Made by a program: the position numbers and the translations under genes. A DNA stretch of 12,024 bases from an uncultured Streptococcus sp. (GTDB lineage: Bacteria > Bacillota > Bacilli > Lactobacillales > Streptococcaceae), in NCBI GenBank assembly GCA_902461025.1, contig CABPWC010000046.1, forward strand, positions 1-12,024, given 5' to 3'. The notes beneath the pieces were generated by a model. It was not told the DNA's origin. It worked only from the letters and a program-made list of their open reading frames with translations, and ran no database searches. Positions 6,145 to 12,024 of this stretch are shown here, piece after piece (within the stretch, counting starts at the first letter, position 1; each line of letters opens with the position of its first letter).

Positions 6145-6161
6145 GTATTTCAAGTCAATTT

Positions 6162-6986
6162 TTATTTTTCTGCGTCAAAGATATTTCCAACTTCAACAGC
6201 AATTTGTTGATTCTTCACATCAATGTCCGTAACCTTCAAGAGTGATTTGTAGTCGAACTGCTGCTCACGATCTTCCTGCGCATTGTCGGCAAAGACAGCT
6301 ACACCAGCCAACTCAGAATCAAACTCTGTTAAAAGGCTAATCATACCATTAATAGTTCCTCCTCCTTTTAAGAAATCATCAACGATCAAGACACGACTTC
6401 CTGCTTTAAGACTCCGTTTTGAAAGGAACATTTTTTCAATACGGTCACTAGAACCTGAAACATAGTTAACACTAACAGTTGAACCCTCAGTGATTTTCAA
6501 GTCACGACGAACAATGACAAAAGGTACATTGAGAACATTTGCAACTGCATTAGCAAGCGGAACCCCTTTGGTTGCAACAGTCATCACAGCATCAATCTTT
6601 TGATCCATAAAGCTCTTGGCAATAATGCGGCCGATATTTTTCAAAATAGCTGGCGTACTCAATAGGTCAGACAAATAAATGTACCCACCTGGAAGAATGC
6701 GGTCGCTCTCTGAAAGTTTGCTGCGAAGCTCTTCAATGATTGTTTTAGACTCAAGGGTAGAGATAGATGGTGTGAAAATAACACCGCCACCAGCACCTGT
6801 CACTGTTTGAATATGGCCGATTTCAATCTCTTCGAAGGCACGTTTAATAATGACAATATCTTCTGAAATAGAAGATTTAGCAGATTCATACTTTTCCGCA
6901 AAGGTATTGAGACTGGTTAATTTGTATGGATTGTTAATCAAGTAATTGGAAATAACAACCATCCGATCACTTCTTCTTAATTTCAT
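6162..6986 (-). CDS. purR: Pur operon regulator PurR (winged helix + phosphoribosyltransferase-like domain)
   Basis: A 274-residue transcription regulator of purine synthesis genes. Residues 1 to about 74 form the winged-helix DNA-binding domain (MKLRRSDRMVVISNYLINNP; SSISEDIVIIKRAF), and about 80 to 274 form a type I phosphoribosyltransferase-like effector domain. The PRPP-binding loop VLIVDDFLKGGGT is at 199-211 with D203 and D204. PRPP relieves repression in Bacillus and drives activation in Lactococcus; in streptococci repression is reported. Length matches the family. The ATG at 6984-6986 is preceded by GGTGA seven bases upstream, a modest ribosome binding site. It has its own extended -10 promoter with a PurBox-like sequence in the -35 zone, which suggests autoregulation. 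Downstream is an imperfect terminator, then lysA. Confidence 0.96.
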   Translation of the reverse strand: MKLRRSDRMVVISNYLINNPYKLTSLNTFAEKYESAKSSISEDIVIIKRAFEEIEIGHIQTVTGAGGGVIFTPSISTLESKTIIEELRSKLSESDRILPGGYIYLSDLLSTPAILKNIGRIIAKSFMDQKIDAVMTVATKGVPLANAVANVLNVPFVIVRRDLKITEGSTVSVNYVSGSSDRIEKMFLSKRSLKAGSRVLIVDDFLKGGGTINGMISLLTEFDSELAGVAVFADNAQEDREQQFDYKSLLKVTDIDVKNQQIAVEVGNIFDAEK

Positions 6987-7023
6987 TAGTTATTCACCAT
7001 TCTTTTTTATTAGTCTTTTTCTC

Positions 7024-7032
7024 ATTATATCA
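7024..7032 (-). promoter_or_regulatory. Extended -10 promoter of purR
   Basis: The minus strand reads TGATATAAT, the same nonamer as the pflA promoter. The -35 zone (7047-7052, CGTTTT) does not match consensus and lies inside the preceding terminator's T-run and arm. Predicted start is near 7017, giving a leader of about 30 nt. Confidence 0.75.
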
Positions 7033-7041
7033 CACTAAAAC

Positions 7042-7083
7042 AAAAAAAACGAACTTTACTGCCTAAATAAAGCTCATTTTTTT
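7042..7083 (-). terminator. Intrinsic terminator of the ksgA-cbf1 operon
   Basis: On the minus strand GAGCTTTA/TAAAGTTC (7068-7075 with 7051-7058) forms an 8-bp stem with one G.U pair and loop TTTAGGCAG, then G and eight T (7042-7049). An A-run before the stem can pair with the T-run. It starts 5 bases after the cbf1 stop. Confidence 0.85.
7045..7057. promoter_or_regulatory. PurBox-like sequence upstream of purR
   Basis: The plus strand reads AAAAACGAACTTT, matching 12 of 13 positions of the lactococcal/streptococcal PurBox AWWWCCGAACWWT; the fifth base is A instead of C. It covers about -28 to -40 of the predicted purR promoter, where bound PurR would occlude polymerase. It coincides with the arm and T-run of the cbf1 terminator, so chance is a real alternative. 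No second PurBox is visible nearby. Confidence 0.35.
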
Positions 7084-7088
7084 AGTTT

Positions 7089-8030
7089 CTAGTCTAATTT
7101 CGGCTTGTAGAAGGAACGATTGTCCATAGCAAAGACTTTATTGGTCATTTCTCCCTCATCAATAAGAGCCAGAGCTGTCGACATCATCATCATGCTGGCA
7201 TCCAAATTATCAATCATATGAATAATTTCAGCTTCCATCACACGAGGACGAACAGGACTACCATACTCGAGTAATCCATGGTGACTGAGGATAACATGAC
7301 GTAGAAGAACGACTTCTTCTCGAGTATCATCAATACCAAGTTCCATTGTCGCTTTGGTAATTTCGCTATCAATCAAAGCGATATGGCCGATAAGATTGCC
7401 TCTTACTGTGTACTCTGTCTGATCGGGACCTGTTAACTCAATAACCTTGGCTAGGTCATGCAACATAATTCCGGCGTAGAGCAAGCTCTTATTCAGCTGT
7501 GGATATACATCTGCGATAGCTTCAGCTAAACGAACCATAGTGGCAGTATGATAAGCAAGTCCTGTCTCAAAGGCATGGTGATTTGTTTTTGCAGCTGGAT
7601 AGGAATAAAATTCTTTATCATATTTGGTGTAAAGACTCCGAACGATACGTTGCCAGATGGGATTTTCAATCTTGAAAATCATCTGTGCCATATACTCGCG
7701 AATTTCCTTAACATCCACTGGTGATTTGACCTTGAAGTCTGCTGGGTCATTGGGTTCACCTGGCTGAGGTAAGCGAAGGGTGATTTGATTGACCTGTGGA
7801 GTATTGTTATAAACTTCCCGACGTCCCTGCATGTGGACAACCTTCCCTGCAGTAAAGGCCTCAACATTGTGAGGTTGGGCATCCCAGAGTTTCCCTTCGA
7901 TTTCCCCACTATCATCTTGGAAGGTAAAGGCTAGGTAGTTTTTCCCAGCACGTGTCTGTCTTAGGTCAGCTGACTTGATCAGGTAAAAGCCTTCAAAAAG
8001 CTCATCTTTTTTCATGTGACTAATCTTCAT
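7089..8030 (-). CDS. yhaM: 3'-5' exoribonuclease YhaM / Cbf1 (OB fold + HD domain)
   Basis: A cytoplasmic 3'-5' exonuclease of the YhaM family, called Cbf1 in streptococci, that trims a few nucleotides from the 3' ends of many transcripts. The 313 residues from the ATG at 8030 hold an N-terminal OB fold (about 10-90, with FTFQDDSGEIEGKLWDA) and a metal-binding HD domain: H161, the H191-D192 pair in LLYAGIMLHDLAKV, HHG at 250-252 and D274. An upstream in-frame start (8093) would add 21 residues, but it lies inside rmuC without a ribosome binding site, and MKISHMKKDELFEGFYL is the usual N-terminus. AGGAAG about five bases upstream is encoded by the C-terminus of rmuC, whose stop (8020-8022) lies inside this gene, an 11-base overlap that suggests translational coupling. 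It is the last gene of the operon, followed by a strong terminator. Confidence 0.95.
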   Translation of the reverse strand: MKISHMKKDELFEGFYLIKSADLRQTRAGKNYLAFTFQDDSGEIEGKLWDAQPHNVEAFTAGKVVHMQGRREVYNNTPQVNQITLRLPQPGEPNDPADFKVKSPVDVKEIREYMAQMIFKIENPIWQRIVRSLYTKYDKEFYSYPAAKTNHHAFETGLAYHTATMVRLAEAIADVYPQLNKSLLYAGIMLHDLAKVIELTGPDQTEYTVRGNLIGHIALIDSEITKATMELGIDDTREEVVLLRHVILSHHGLLEYGSPVRPRVMEAEIIHMIDNLDASMMMMSTALALIDEGEMTNKVFAMDNRSFYKPKLD

Positions 8031-9276
8031 ATTCTTCCTCATCTTCTTGGAACTGGAGTAGGTCAAGCGCTGGCTCACCTTCTGATAACTCAATGTGACG
8101 GAGCGTTCGCTCGATAGCTGTAGTACGACGGTTTAATAATTCATCAATGTTGCCAGAGGCATGTTGGAGATGTTTTTGTGCCTTGACCAGAATGCCTCCA
8201 AACTTGCCAAATTCAGTTTTAACACTAGCAAGAGTTTGGCTGATATGATCCGCACTTTTTTGGATATTGAGAGTTTTGAAACCAACCGATAGGGAATTGA
8301 GAAGGGCTGATAGGGTACTTGGCCCTGCAACAATAATCTGTTCCTCCCGTCTCAAACCATCAAAGAAAATCGGATTTCTAACGATTTCTGAGTAAAGGCC
8401 TTCTGTCGGAACAAACAAGACCCCAAAATTGGTCGTCCGAGGTGGCGCTATGTACTTGCTCTTAATATCCTTGGCAAAGCGCTTGACGCTGGCTAAGAGT
8501 GACTTGCGACAACGTTCGATTTCATCCTTGTCACCCACTTCATAGGCTTCTTCTAAGCGGTAATAATCTTCCAGTGGGAATTTAGAGTCAATCGGCAGAT
8601 AGACATATTCTTGGTCGCCTTGTCCAGGCAACTTAATAGCGTATTCTACTCGTTCACTCGAGTTTTCAACCGTTGCAAATTCTCGTTCGTACTGGGCAGG
8701 GGTCATGATGTCCTCTATGATTTGGCCCAGTTGCAATTCTCCTAGAATTCCTCGAGTCTTTGTTCCAGATAAGACCTTGTTAAGGGCACCGACATCTCGC
8801 GCAACTGTCTGCATTTCTCCAAGACCACGATTGACAGATTCCAGCTGTTTGGAAACTGTCTCGAAGGATGCTTGCAAGCGTGTCTGTAGGGTCTTTTCTA
8901 GCTTTTCCTCGACCGTTTGGCGCATTTGTTCTAAGCGTTGGTCATTTGACTCCTGCAAGGCTTGGAGGCGTTGGTCGGTCTTATCTCTAGTTTGGAGAAG
9001 GTTCTCATTCATCTCCTGCCTAAGCTGAGTCAAGCCTTGGTGCAACTCGATTCGCCCCTCCTGCAAACGGTCACTGCCAGCCACTTCAAGATTTTTTTGG
9101 TCGAGCTGACTAGCTTGTCGAGCTTGCTCAAAACGATAATCCAGCTGATCTGACAGATAATCTGCCTGGTCTTCCAAACTCTTGGTCAGATATGTCTCCT
9201 GCTTGTCCTGCCTTTGCCAAATAAGAAAGAGGCCGGCTAGGTTAGCTATTAATAATAGTAATACTACAATCTCCAT
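8020..9276 (-). CDS. rmuC: RmuC family protein (membrane-anchored, coiled coil, predicted nuclease fold)
   Basis: RmuC limits recombination between inverted repeats in E. coli; its domain is related to PD-(D/E)xK nucleases, but its biochemical activity is not settled. The 418 residues contain one N-terminal helix (3-20, EIVVLLLLIANLAGLFLIW) that anchors the protein, a long Gln/Glu-rich coiled coil (about 25-140), and the RmuC domain (about 145-395) with the conserved LPIDSKFP (227-234, D230 and K232) and GVLFVPTEGLYSEIV. The tail is very acidic (EDEEEYED). The ATG at 9274-9276 lies one base after the thiN stop, with AGGAG five bases upstream inside the last thiN codons. The 3' end overlaps cbf1 by 11 bases. 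Family identity is firm; role is by homology. Confidence 0.94.
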   Translation of the reverse strand: MEIVVLLLLIANLAGLFLIWQRQDKQETYLTKSLEDQADYLSDQLDYRFEQARQASQLDQKNLEVAGSDRLQEGRIELHQGLTQLRQEMNENLLQTRDKTDQRLQALQESNDQRLEQMRQTVEEKLEKTLQTRLQASFETVSKQLESVNRGLGEMQTVARDVGALNKVLSGTKTRGILGELQLGQIIEDIMTPAQYEREFATVENSSERVEYAIKLPGQGDQEYVYLPIDSKFPLEDYYRLEEAYEVGDKDEIERCRKSLLASVKRFAKDIKSKYIAPPRTTNFGVLFVPTEGLYSEIVRNPIFFDGLRREEQIIVAGPSTLSALLNSLSVGFKTLNIQKSADHISQTLASVKTEFGKFGGILVKAQKHLQHASGNIDELLNRRTTAIERTLRHIELSEGEPALDLLQFQEDEEEYED

Positions 9277-9277
9277 C

Positions 9278-9940
9278 CTATCTCCTGTCCTTGCTATGTA
9301 GTACGACTACATAGCCATCTGGGCAAGTCACCGAAACTTCCCTATCTATATATTCGTTAGAAGCGTAAACTTTCTTAAAGAAAAAATTCTCCTCAGTCAA
9401 TTCATACTTGGCTCCGAGAATAGTCAACTGACTATCCCTCACAGGCATAAAAGCAAGGTAATCATAATCCAAACGTGGTTCTAGCCAACTGGTCCCTTCT
9501 GGGCAATAGCTAATCAAGTTTTGTCCATCCTCAATCTCTATTTGGCGCATAAAGGGTGCCAACTTGGGATTACTCGGAAGAAAGACATTAGCCAGCATAT
9601 GGTCAATACGACCACCTAGGGCACCAAAAATGGTCACTTGTGCTTGAGGATTTTTTTCAAAAATCGTTAAAAGTGCTAGTTCCAGATCCGTATCATCTTT
9701 TTCTGGCTGGGCTTGGACAAAGTATTGAGCACGCTTTTGAATCAACTGACGTTCTTCCATAGTCACAGAATCAAAATCCCCAACAGCTAGAGCAAGAGGA
9801 AGTTTTTCCTCCAGCACCCAGAGTGAGCCACGGTCCACACCGACAAAACAATCAAAATCTGTCCGATAATGTCCTCGGTCTCCACCAGCAAAAACCGCTA
9901 CTTTAGTCCAGTTGTTTTCGGAGTGCTTGCACTCGTTCAT
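9278..9940 (-). CDS. thiN: Thiamine pyrophosphokinase (ThiN)
   Basis: Transfers pyrophosphate from ATP to thiamine, giving thiamine pyrophosphate directly. The 220 residues from the ATG at 9940 include VFAGGDRGHYR at 17-27, GVDRG (34-38), the catalytic-site motif GDFDS (54-58), KDDTD (81-85) and GGRIDH (109-114), followed by the C-terminal thiamine-binding beta domain. Several in-frame starts exist. The ATG at 9938-9940 has AAGGGAG at 6-base spacing; the ATG at 9946 abuts that site and the one at 9961 has none. The chosen start overlaps the rpe 3' end by 38 bases in another frame, unusually long for this operon. The residue just before the conserved core is W11 (TGG), where from memory relatives begin with Met, so about ten N-terminal residues are extra. 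The last codons AGG AGA also form part of the rmuC ribosome binding site. Confidence 0.9.
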   Translation of the reverse strand: MNECKHSENNWTKVAVFAGGDRGHYRTDFDCFVGVDRGSLWVLEEKLPLALAVGDFDSVTMEERQLIQKRAQYFVQAQPEKDDTDLELALLTIFEKNPQAQVTIFGALGGRIDHMLANVFLPSNPKLAPFMRQIEIEDGQNLISYCPEGTSWLEPRLDYDYLAFMPVRDSQLTILGAKYELTEENFFFKKVYASNEYIDREVSVTCPDGYVVVLHSKDRR

Positions 9941-10559
9941 TGACATCTCCCTTAAAGACATAAGACCCTGCTACAAAGACTGTAGCACCAGCTTCTTTGG
10001 CTTGAGCAATAGTTTGATCATCAATCCCGCCATCCACTTCAATCTCAAAGTTCAATCCTTTTTCTTCACGAAGGGCTACTAGCTCACGTATCTTATCCAT
10101 GGTCTCAGGTAGAAAGGCTTGCCCACCAAAACCAGGATTCACCGTCATGACCAAAACTTGATCGACTAGATGAAGGACATGCTTAATCGCTTCAACTGGT
10201 GTACCAGGATTGATGACGACCGAAGGTTTGACACCAAGAGAACGAATCTTTTGAAGAGCGCCATGGATATGAGGTGTCGCTTCAACATGGATGCTGATGA
10301 TGTCAGCTCCTGCACGCGCAAAATCCGCTAAATGATTTTCTGGGTTGGAGACCATCAAGTGGCAGTCAAAGACCATCTTACTATGAGGTCGAAGACTTTC
10401 GACTACACCTGCACCAAAGCTGATCTGAGGTACAAAGTGACCATCCATGATATCGATATGGGCGTATTCTGCCCCAGTTGCTTCTAGGCGTTTAATTTCA
10501 CGTTCAAAGTTGGCATAATCTGCTGCCAGAATTGACGGAGCAATCTTGTATTGAGACAT
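9903..10559 (-). CDS. rpe: Ribulose-phosphate 3-epimerase
   Basis: Interconverts D-ribulose 5-phosphate and D-xylulose 5-phosphate in the pentose phosphate pathway. The 218 residues fold as a TIM barrel that spans the protein. Metal and catalytic residues are visible: H34 and D36 in YAHIDIMDGHFVP, H67 in FDCHLMV, and D176 in EIEVDGGI; the phosphate-binding NPGFGGQ loop is at 141-147. The ATG at 10557-10559 has AAGGAG six bases upstream and gives the standard N-terminus MSQYKIAPSILAADYANFE. A longer frame reaching 10622 runs into rsgA without a ribosome binding site and is rejected. The rsgA stop TAA (10572-10570) merges with this gene's Shine-Dalgarno sequence. The 3' end overlaps thiN. Confidence 0.97.
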   Translation of the reverse strand: MSQYKIAPSILAADYANFEREIKRLEATGAEYAHIDIMDGHFVPQISFGAGVVESLRPHSKMVFDCHLMVSNPENHLADFARAGADIISIHVEATPHIHGALQKIRSLGVKPSVVINPGTPVEAIKHVLHLVDQVLVMTVNPGFGGQAFLPETMDKIRELVALREEKGLNFEIEVDGGIDDQTIAQAKEAGATVFVAGSYVFKGDVNERVQALRKQLD

Positions 10560-10569
10560 AGGTTTCTCC

Positions 10570-11448
10570 TTATTTTGGAATTTTTTTGCTGACTTTTTTA
10601 TAGGTTTCTCTGCGATTTTCAATTTCGCTCAGGAATTGCAAATAGTTATCAAAACGGAAGCTCGCAATGAGACCTTCTTCTACTGCTGGTTTGACCGCAC
10701 AGGAAGGCTCATGGGTATGCGTACAAGTACGGAACTTGCAATCTCGGCTAACAGAGGCAATTTCTGGAAAGGCCTGATTGAGGTCTTCTGCTGTTGCCAC
10801 TTCATAATCCAGAGATGAAAACCCTGGCGTGTCTGCGATTTTCCCACCATTGAGATTGTAAAAACTAACAGCTCGAGTGGTATGACGACCACGACCTAGA
10901 CTATCAGAAATTTCTCCTGTCTCTAGATTAAGGTCAGGTGCGATTTTATTAAGAAGGGTTGACTTACCAACACCTGTCTGCCCCATAAAGACTGTCACCT
11001 TGTTTGTCAATAGTGGCAAAAGCTCTTCCTTACTAGTTACAAAGTCATAGCCGATGGCACGATAGGTCTGCTCGTAAAAATCCAGTTCTCCTCGATCTGA
11101 CAAGAGGTCCATTTTAGAAATATAAACGATAGGATGGATGCCCTTATGTTCCAAGAGAACCAAGAAGCGATCCAACAAATTGCTATTAAAATCCGGCTCC
11201 TTGACCGACATGATAACAACTGCTTGGTCAATATTGACAATGGGCGGGCGAACTAGACTATTTTTTCGTTCCTGAATCTTAAGAATGTAGCCCTCAGAGT
11301 TTTCTTTCGCAGAAAAATCTACCCAATCTCCGACGTAGGGTGTGTGGCCTTTTTTACGAAAATTCCCACGCGCGCGTGTCTGATAAACTTGACCATCTCT
11401 CTCCACATAGTAGAAGCCAGCCAAGGCTTTAATGATTTGTCCCTGCAT
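10570..11448 (-). CDS. rsgA: Small ribosomal subunit biogenesis GTPase RsgA (YjeQ/YloQ)
   Basis: A circularly permuted GTPase that checks late 30S subunit maturation. The 292 residues hold an N-terminal OB fold (about 1-65), then a G domain in permuted order: G4 as SKMD (111-114) before G1/P-loop GQTGVGKST (156-164), the G2 region around GRGRHTTR (185-192) and G3 DTPG (206-209). A zinc-binding C-terminal domain follows (C237, C242, a histidine at 244 or 246, C250). The G4 motif reads SKMD where NKxD is usual. The ATG at 11446-11448 lies one base after the ksgA stop with AAGGA seven bases upstream; a start nine codons earlier overlaps ksgA and is rejected. Adjacency to ksgA, another 30S maturation factor, fits the role. 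Confidence 0.96.
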   Translation of the reverse strand: MQGQIIKALAGFYYVERDGQVYQTRARGNFRKKGHTPYVGDWVDFSAKENSEGYILKIQERKNSLVRPPIVNIDQAVVIMSVKEPDFNSNLLDRFLVLLEHKGIHPIVYISKMDLLSDRGELDFYEQTYRAIGYDFVTSKEELLPLLTNKVTVFMGQTGVGKSTLLNKIAPDLNLETGEISDSLGRGRHTTRAVSFYNLNGGKIADTPGFSSLDYEVATAEDLNQAFPEIASVSRDCKFRTCTHTHEPSCAVKPAVEEGLIASFRFDNYLQFLSEIENRRETYKKVSKKIPK

Positions 11449-11449
11449 C

Positions 11450-12024
11450 CTAGAGTCCTTGTCCTTTAAGTGCATCTGCTAGGCTAGCAAATTCTGCCAA
11501 GCTGAGAGCTTCACCACGTACACTTGGTGCCAGTCCAGCCTGATCCAAAGCCTTGGTCAGCTTGTCCTTGATTTCTTCAGTCTTCCCAAAGTAACCTGTC
11601 AAGTTGTTCCACAAAGTCTTGCGACGGTGAGTGAAGCTAGCCTTGGAGACTTTAAAGAAGAAATTCTCATCTTCCACTGCTACAGCTGGTTCTGGACGAC
11701 GTACCATTTTCAGGATAGCTGAGTCCACATTTGGAGCTGGTACAAAGACCGTACGAGGTACGATAAAGGCAACCTTGGCCGTCATGTAATACTGCACAGC
11801 AATCGACAAACTACCGTATGCCTTGGTATTTGGTCGAGCAGAGATACGATCTGCCACTTCTTTTTGCATCATGACGACAAACTCACTGAACGGAATGCCA
11901 CTCTCGATTAAGTGCATGAGAATAGGGGTTGTGATATAGTAAGGCAAGTTGGCCACTACCTTAATTGGTAGGTCAGGGTTTTTAAAATTCTGGATATGTT
12001 GCGCTAGGTCAACTTTTAGAATGT
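11450..12024 (-). CDS. rsmA: 16S rRNA adenine dimethyltransferase KsgA/RsmA, N-terminus cut by window edge
   Basis: Dimethylates two adjacent adenines near the 3' end of 16S rRNA (A1518/A1519 in E. coli numbering) and acts as a checkpoint in 30S assembly. About 190 C-terminal residues of a protein normally near 290 are visible; reading frame is open to the window edge with ILKVDLAQHIQNF. The N6-adenine methyltransferase catalytic motif ANLPYY is present (encoded just below 11956), followed by FVVMMQKEVADRI and the VPAPNVDSAI segment, all typical of KsgA. The SAM-binding motif I lies outside. The stop TAG at 11450-11452 is one base before the rsgA ATG, and its last codons (AAA GGA CAA GGA CTC) supply the purine-rich rsgA ribosome binding site. 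It is the first visible gene of the operon. Confidence 0.96.
   Translation of the reverse strand, partial: ILKVDLAQHIQNFKNPDLPIKVVANLPYYITTPILMHLIESGIPFSEFVVMMQKEVADRISARPNTKAYGSLSIAVQYYMTAKVAFIVPRTVFVPAPNVDSAILKMVRRPEPAVAVEDENFFFKVSKASFTHRRKTLWNNLTGYFGKTEEIKDKLTKALDQAGLAPSVRGEALSLAEFASLADALKGQGL

Noticed and set aside
6153..6158. TTGACT (minus strand) as -35 of a lysA promoter
   Set aside because: No -10-like hexamer at 16-18 bp spacing; the expected position falls in the hairpin.
8031..8093. 21-residue N-terminal extension of cbf1
   Set aside because: It lies within rmuC in another frame, has no ribosome binding site, and the protein starting at 8030 has the expected N-terminus and length.
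8705..9028. 107-codon plus-strand open frame opposite rmuC
   Set aside because: It is antisense to a strongly supported coding region, rich in Ser/Arg/Cys from reverse-reading codons, and has no recognisable domain. The same holds for the shorter plus-strand frames opposite the methyltransferase, pflA, lysA, purR and rsgA.
10560..10622. 21-residue N-terminal extension of rpe
   Set aside because: It overlaps rsgA, lacks a ribosome binding site, and the start at 10559 has AAGGAG and the standard 218-residue length.
1..12024. Mobile element, CRISPR array, defence island, toxin-antitoxin or phage gene
   Set aside because: All coding space is filled by conserved housekeeping genes in the usual streptococcal order; no terminal inverted repeats, spaced direct repeats, transposase, integrase or att-like duplication was found.

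Overview
This window reads as ordinary low-GC Firmicutes core chromosome, most likely from a Streptococcus of the mitis/pneumoniae group. Evidence: the proteins closely match what I remember of pneumococcal AsnA, YidC2, PflA, PurR, Cbf1 and RsgA; the gene order asnA ... yidC2, pflA, lysA, purR, cbf1, rmuC, thiN, rpe, rsgA, ksgA is also the pneumococcal one as I remember it; ribosome binding sites are AAGGAG-like and promoters are AT-rich. The species is inferred from memory, not from a database search.

Layout. (1) 1-2519, minus strand: partial asnA (asparagine synthesis), a seven-helix Bax-inhibitor-1/YccA-family membrane protein and a TrmH/SpoU-family RNA 2'-O-methyltransferase. Each appears to have its own promoter. 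(2) 2553-3835, plus strand: acylphosphatase, then the lipoprotein membrane insertase YidC2. They diverge from the methyltransferase across an AT-rich promoter region of about 30 bases, where the two -10 elements appear to share bases. (3) 3836-3908: two terminator hairpins between convergent yidC2 and pflA. (4) 3909-6986, minus strand: pflA, lysA and purR. pflA and purR have clear extended -10 promoters; lysA has none that I can identify and probably depends partly on readthrough from purR. (5) 7089-12024, minus strand: a compact operon ksgA(partial)-rsgA-rpe-thiN-rmuC-cbf1/yhaM, with junctions from +10 to -38 nt, no internal promoter recognised, and a strong terminator at its end.

How the genes fit together. 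KsgA and RsgA both act late in 30S subunit maturation. Rpe serves the pentose phosphate pathway, and ThiN makes thiamine pyrophosphate, the cofactor of transketolase in that same pathway. RmuC and YhaM/Cbf1 are nucleic-acid metabolism proteins. PflA activates pyruvate formate-lyase for mixed-acid fermentation, and a candidate catabolite-repression (cre) site lies in its leader. PurR controls purine synthesis in response to PRPP.

I found no mobile element, CRISPR array, tRNA/rRNA, toxin-antitoxin pair, phage gene or defence system, and no undescribed multi-gene system. The points worth a second look are regulatory and architectural: an apparently leaderless methyltransferase mRNA, a shared divergent -10, a PurBox-like site embedded in a terminator, a cre-like site, stop-start junctions whose Shine-Dalgarno sequences double as C-terminal codons, and a diaminopimelate decarboxylase with divergent active-site signatures. 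No stretch longer than 300 bases lacks a gene; the longest gap is 132 bases (4704-4835).
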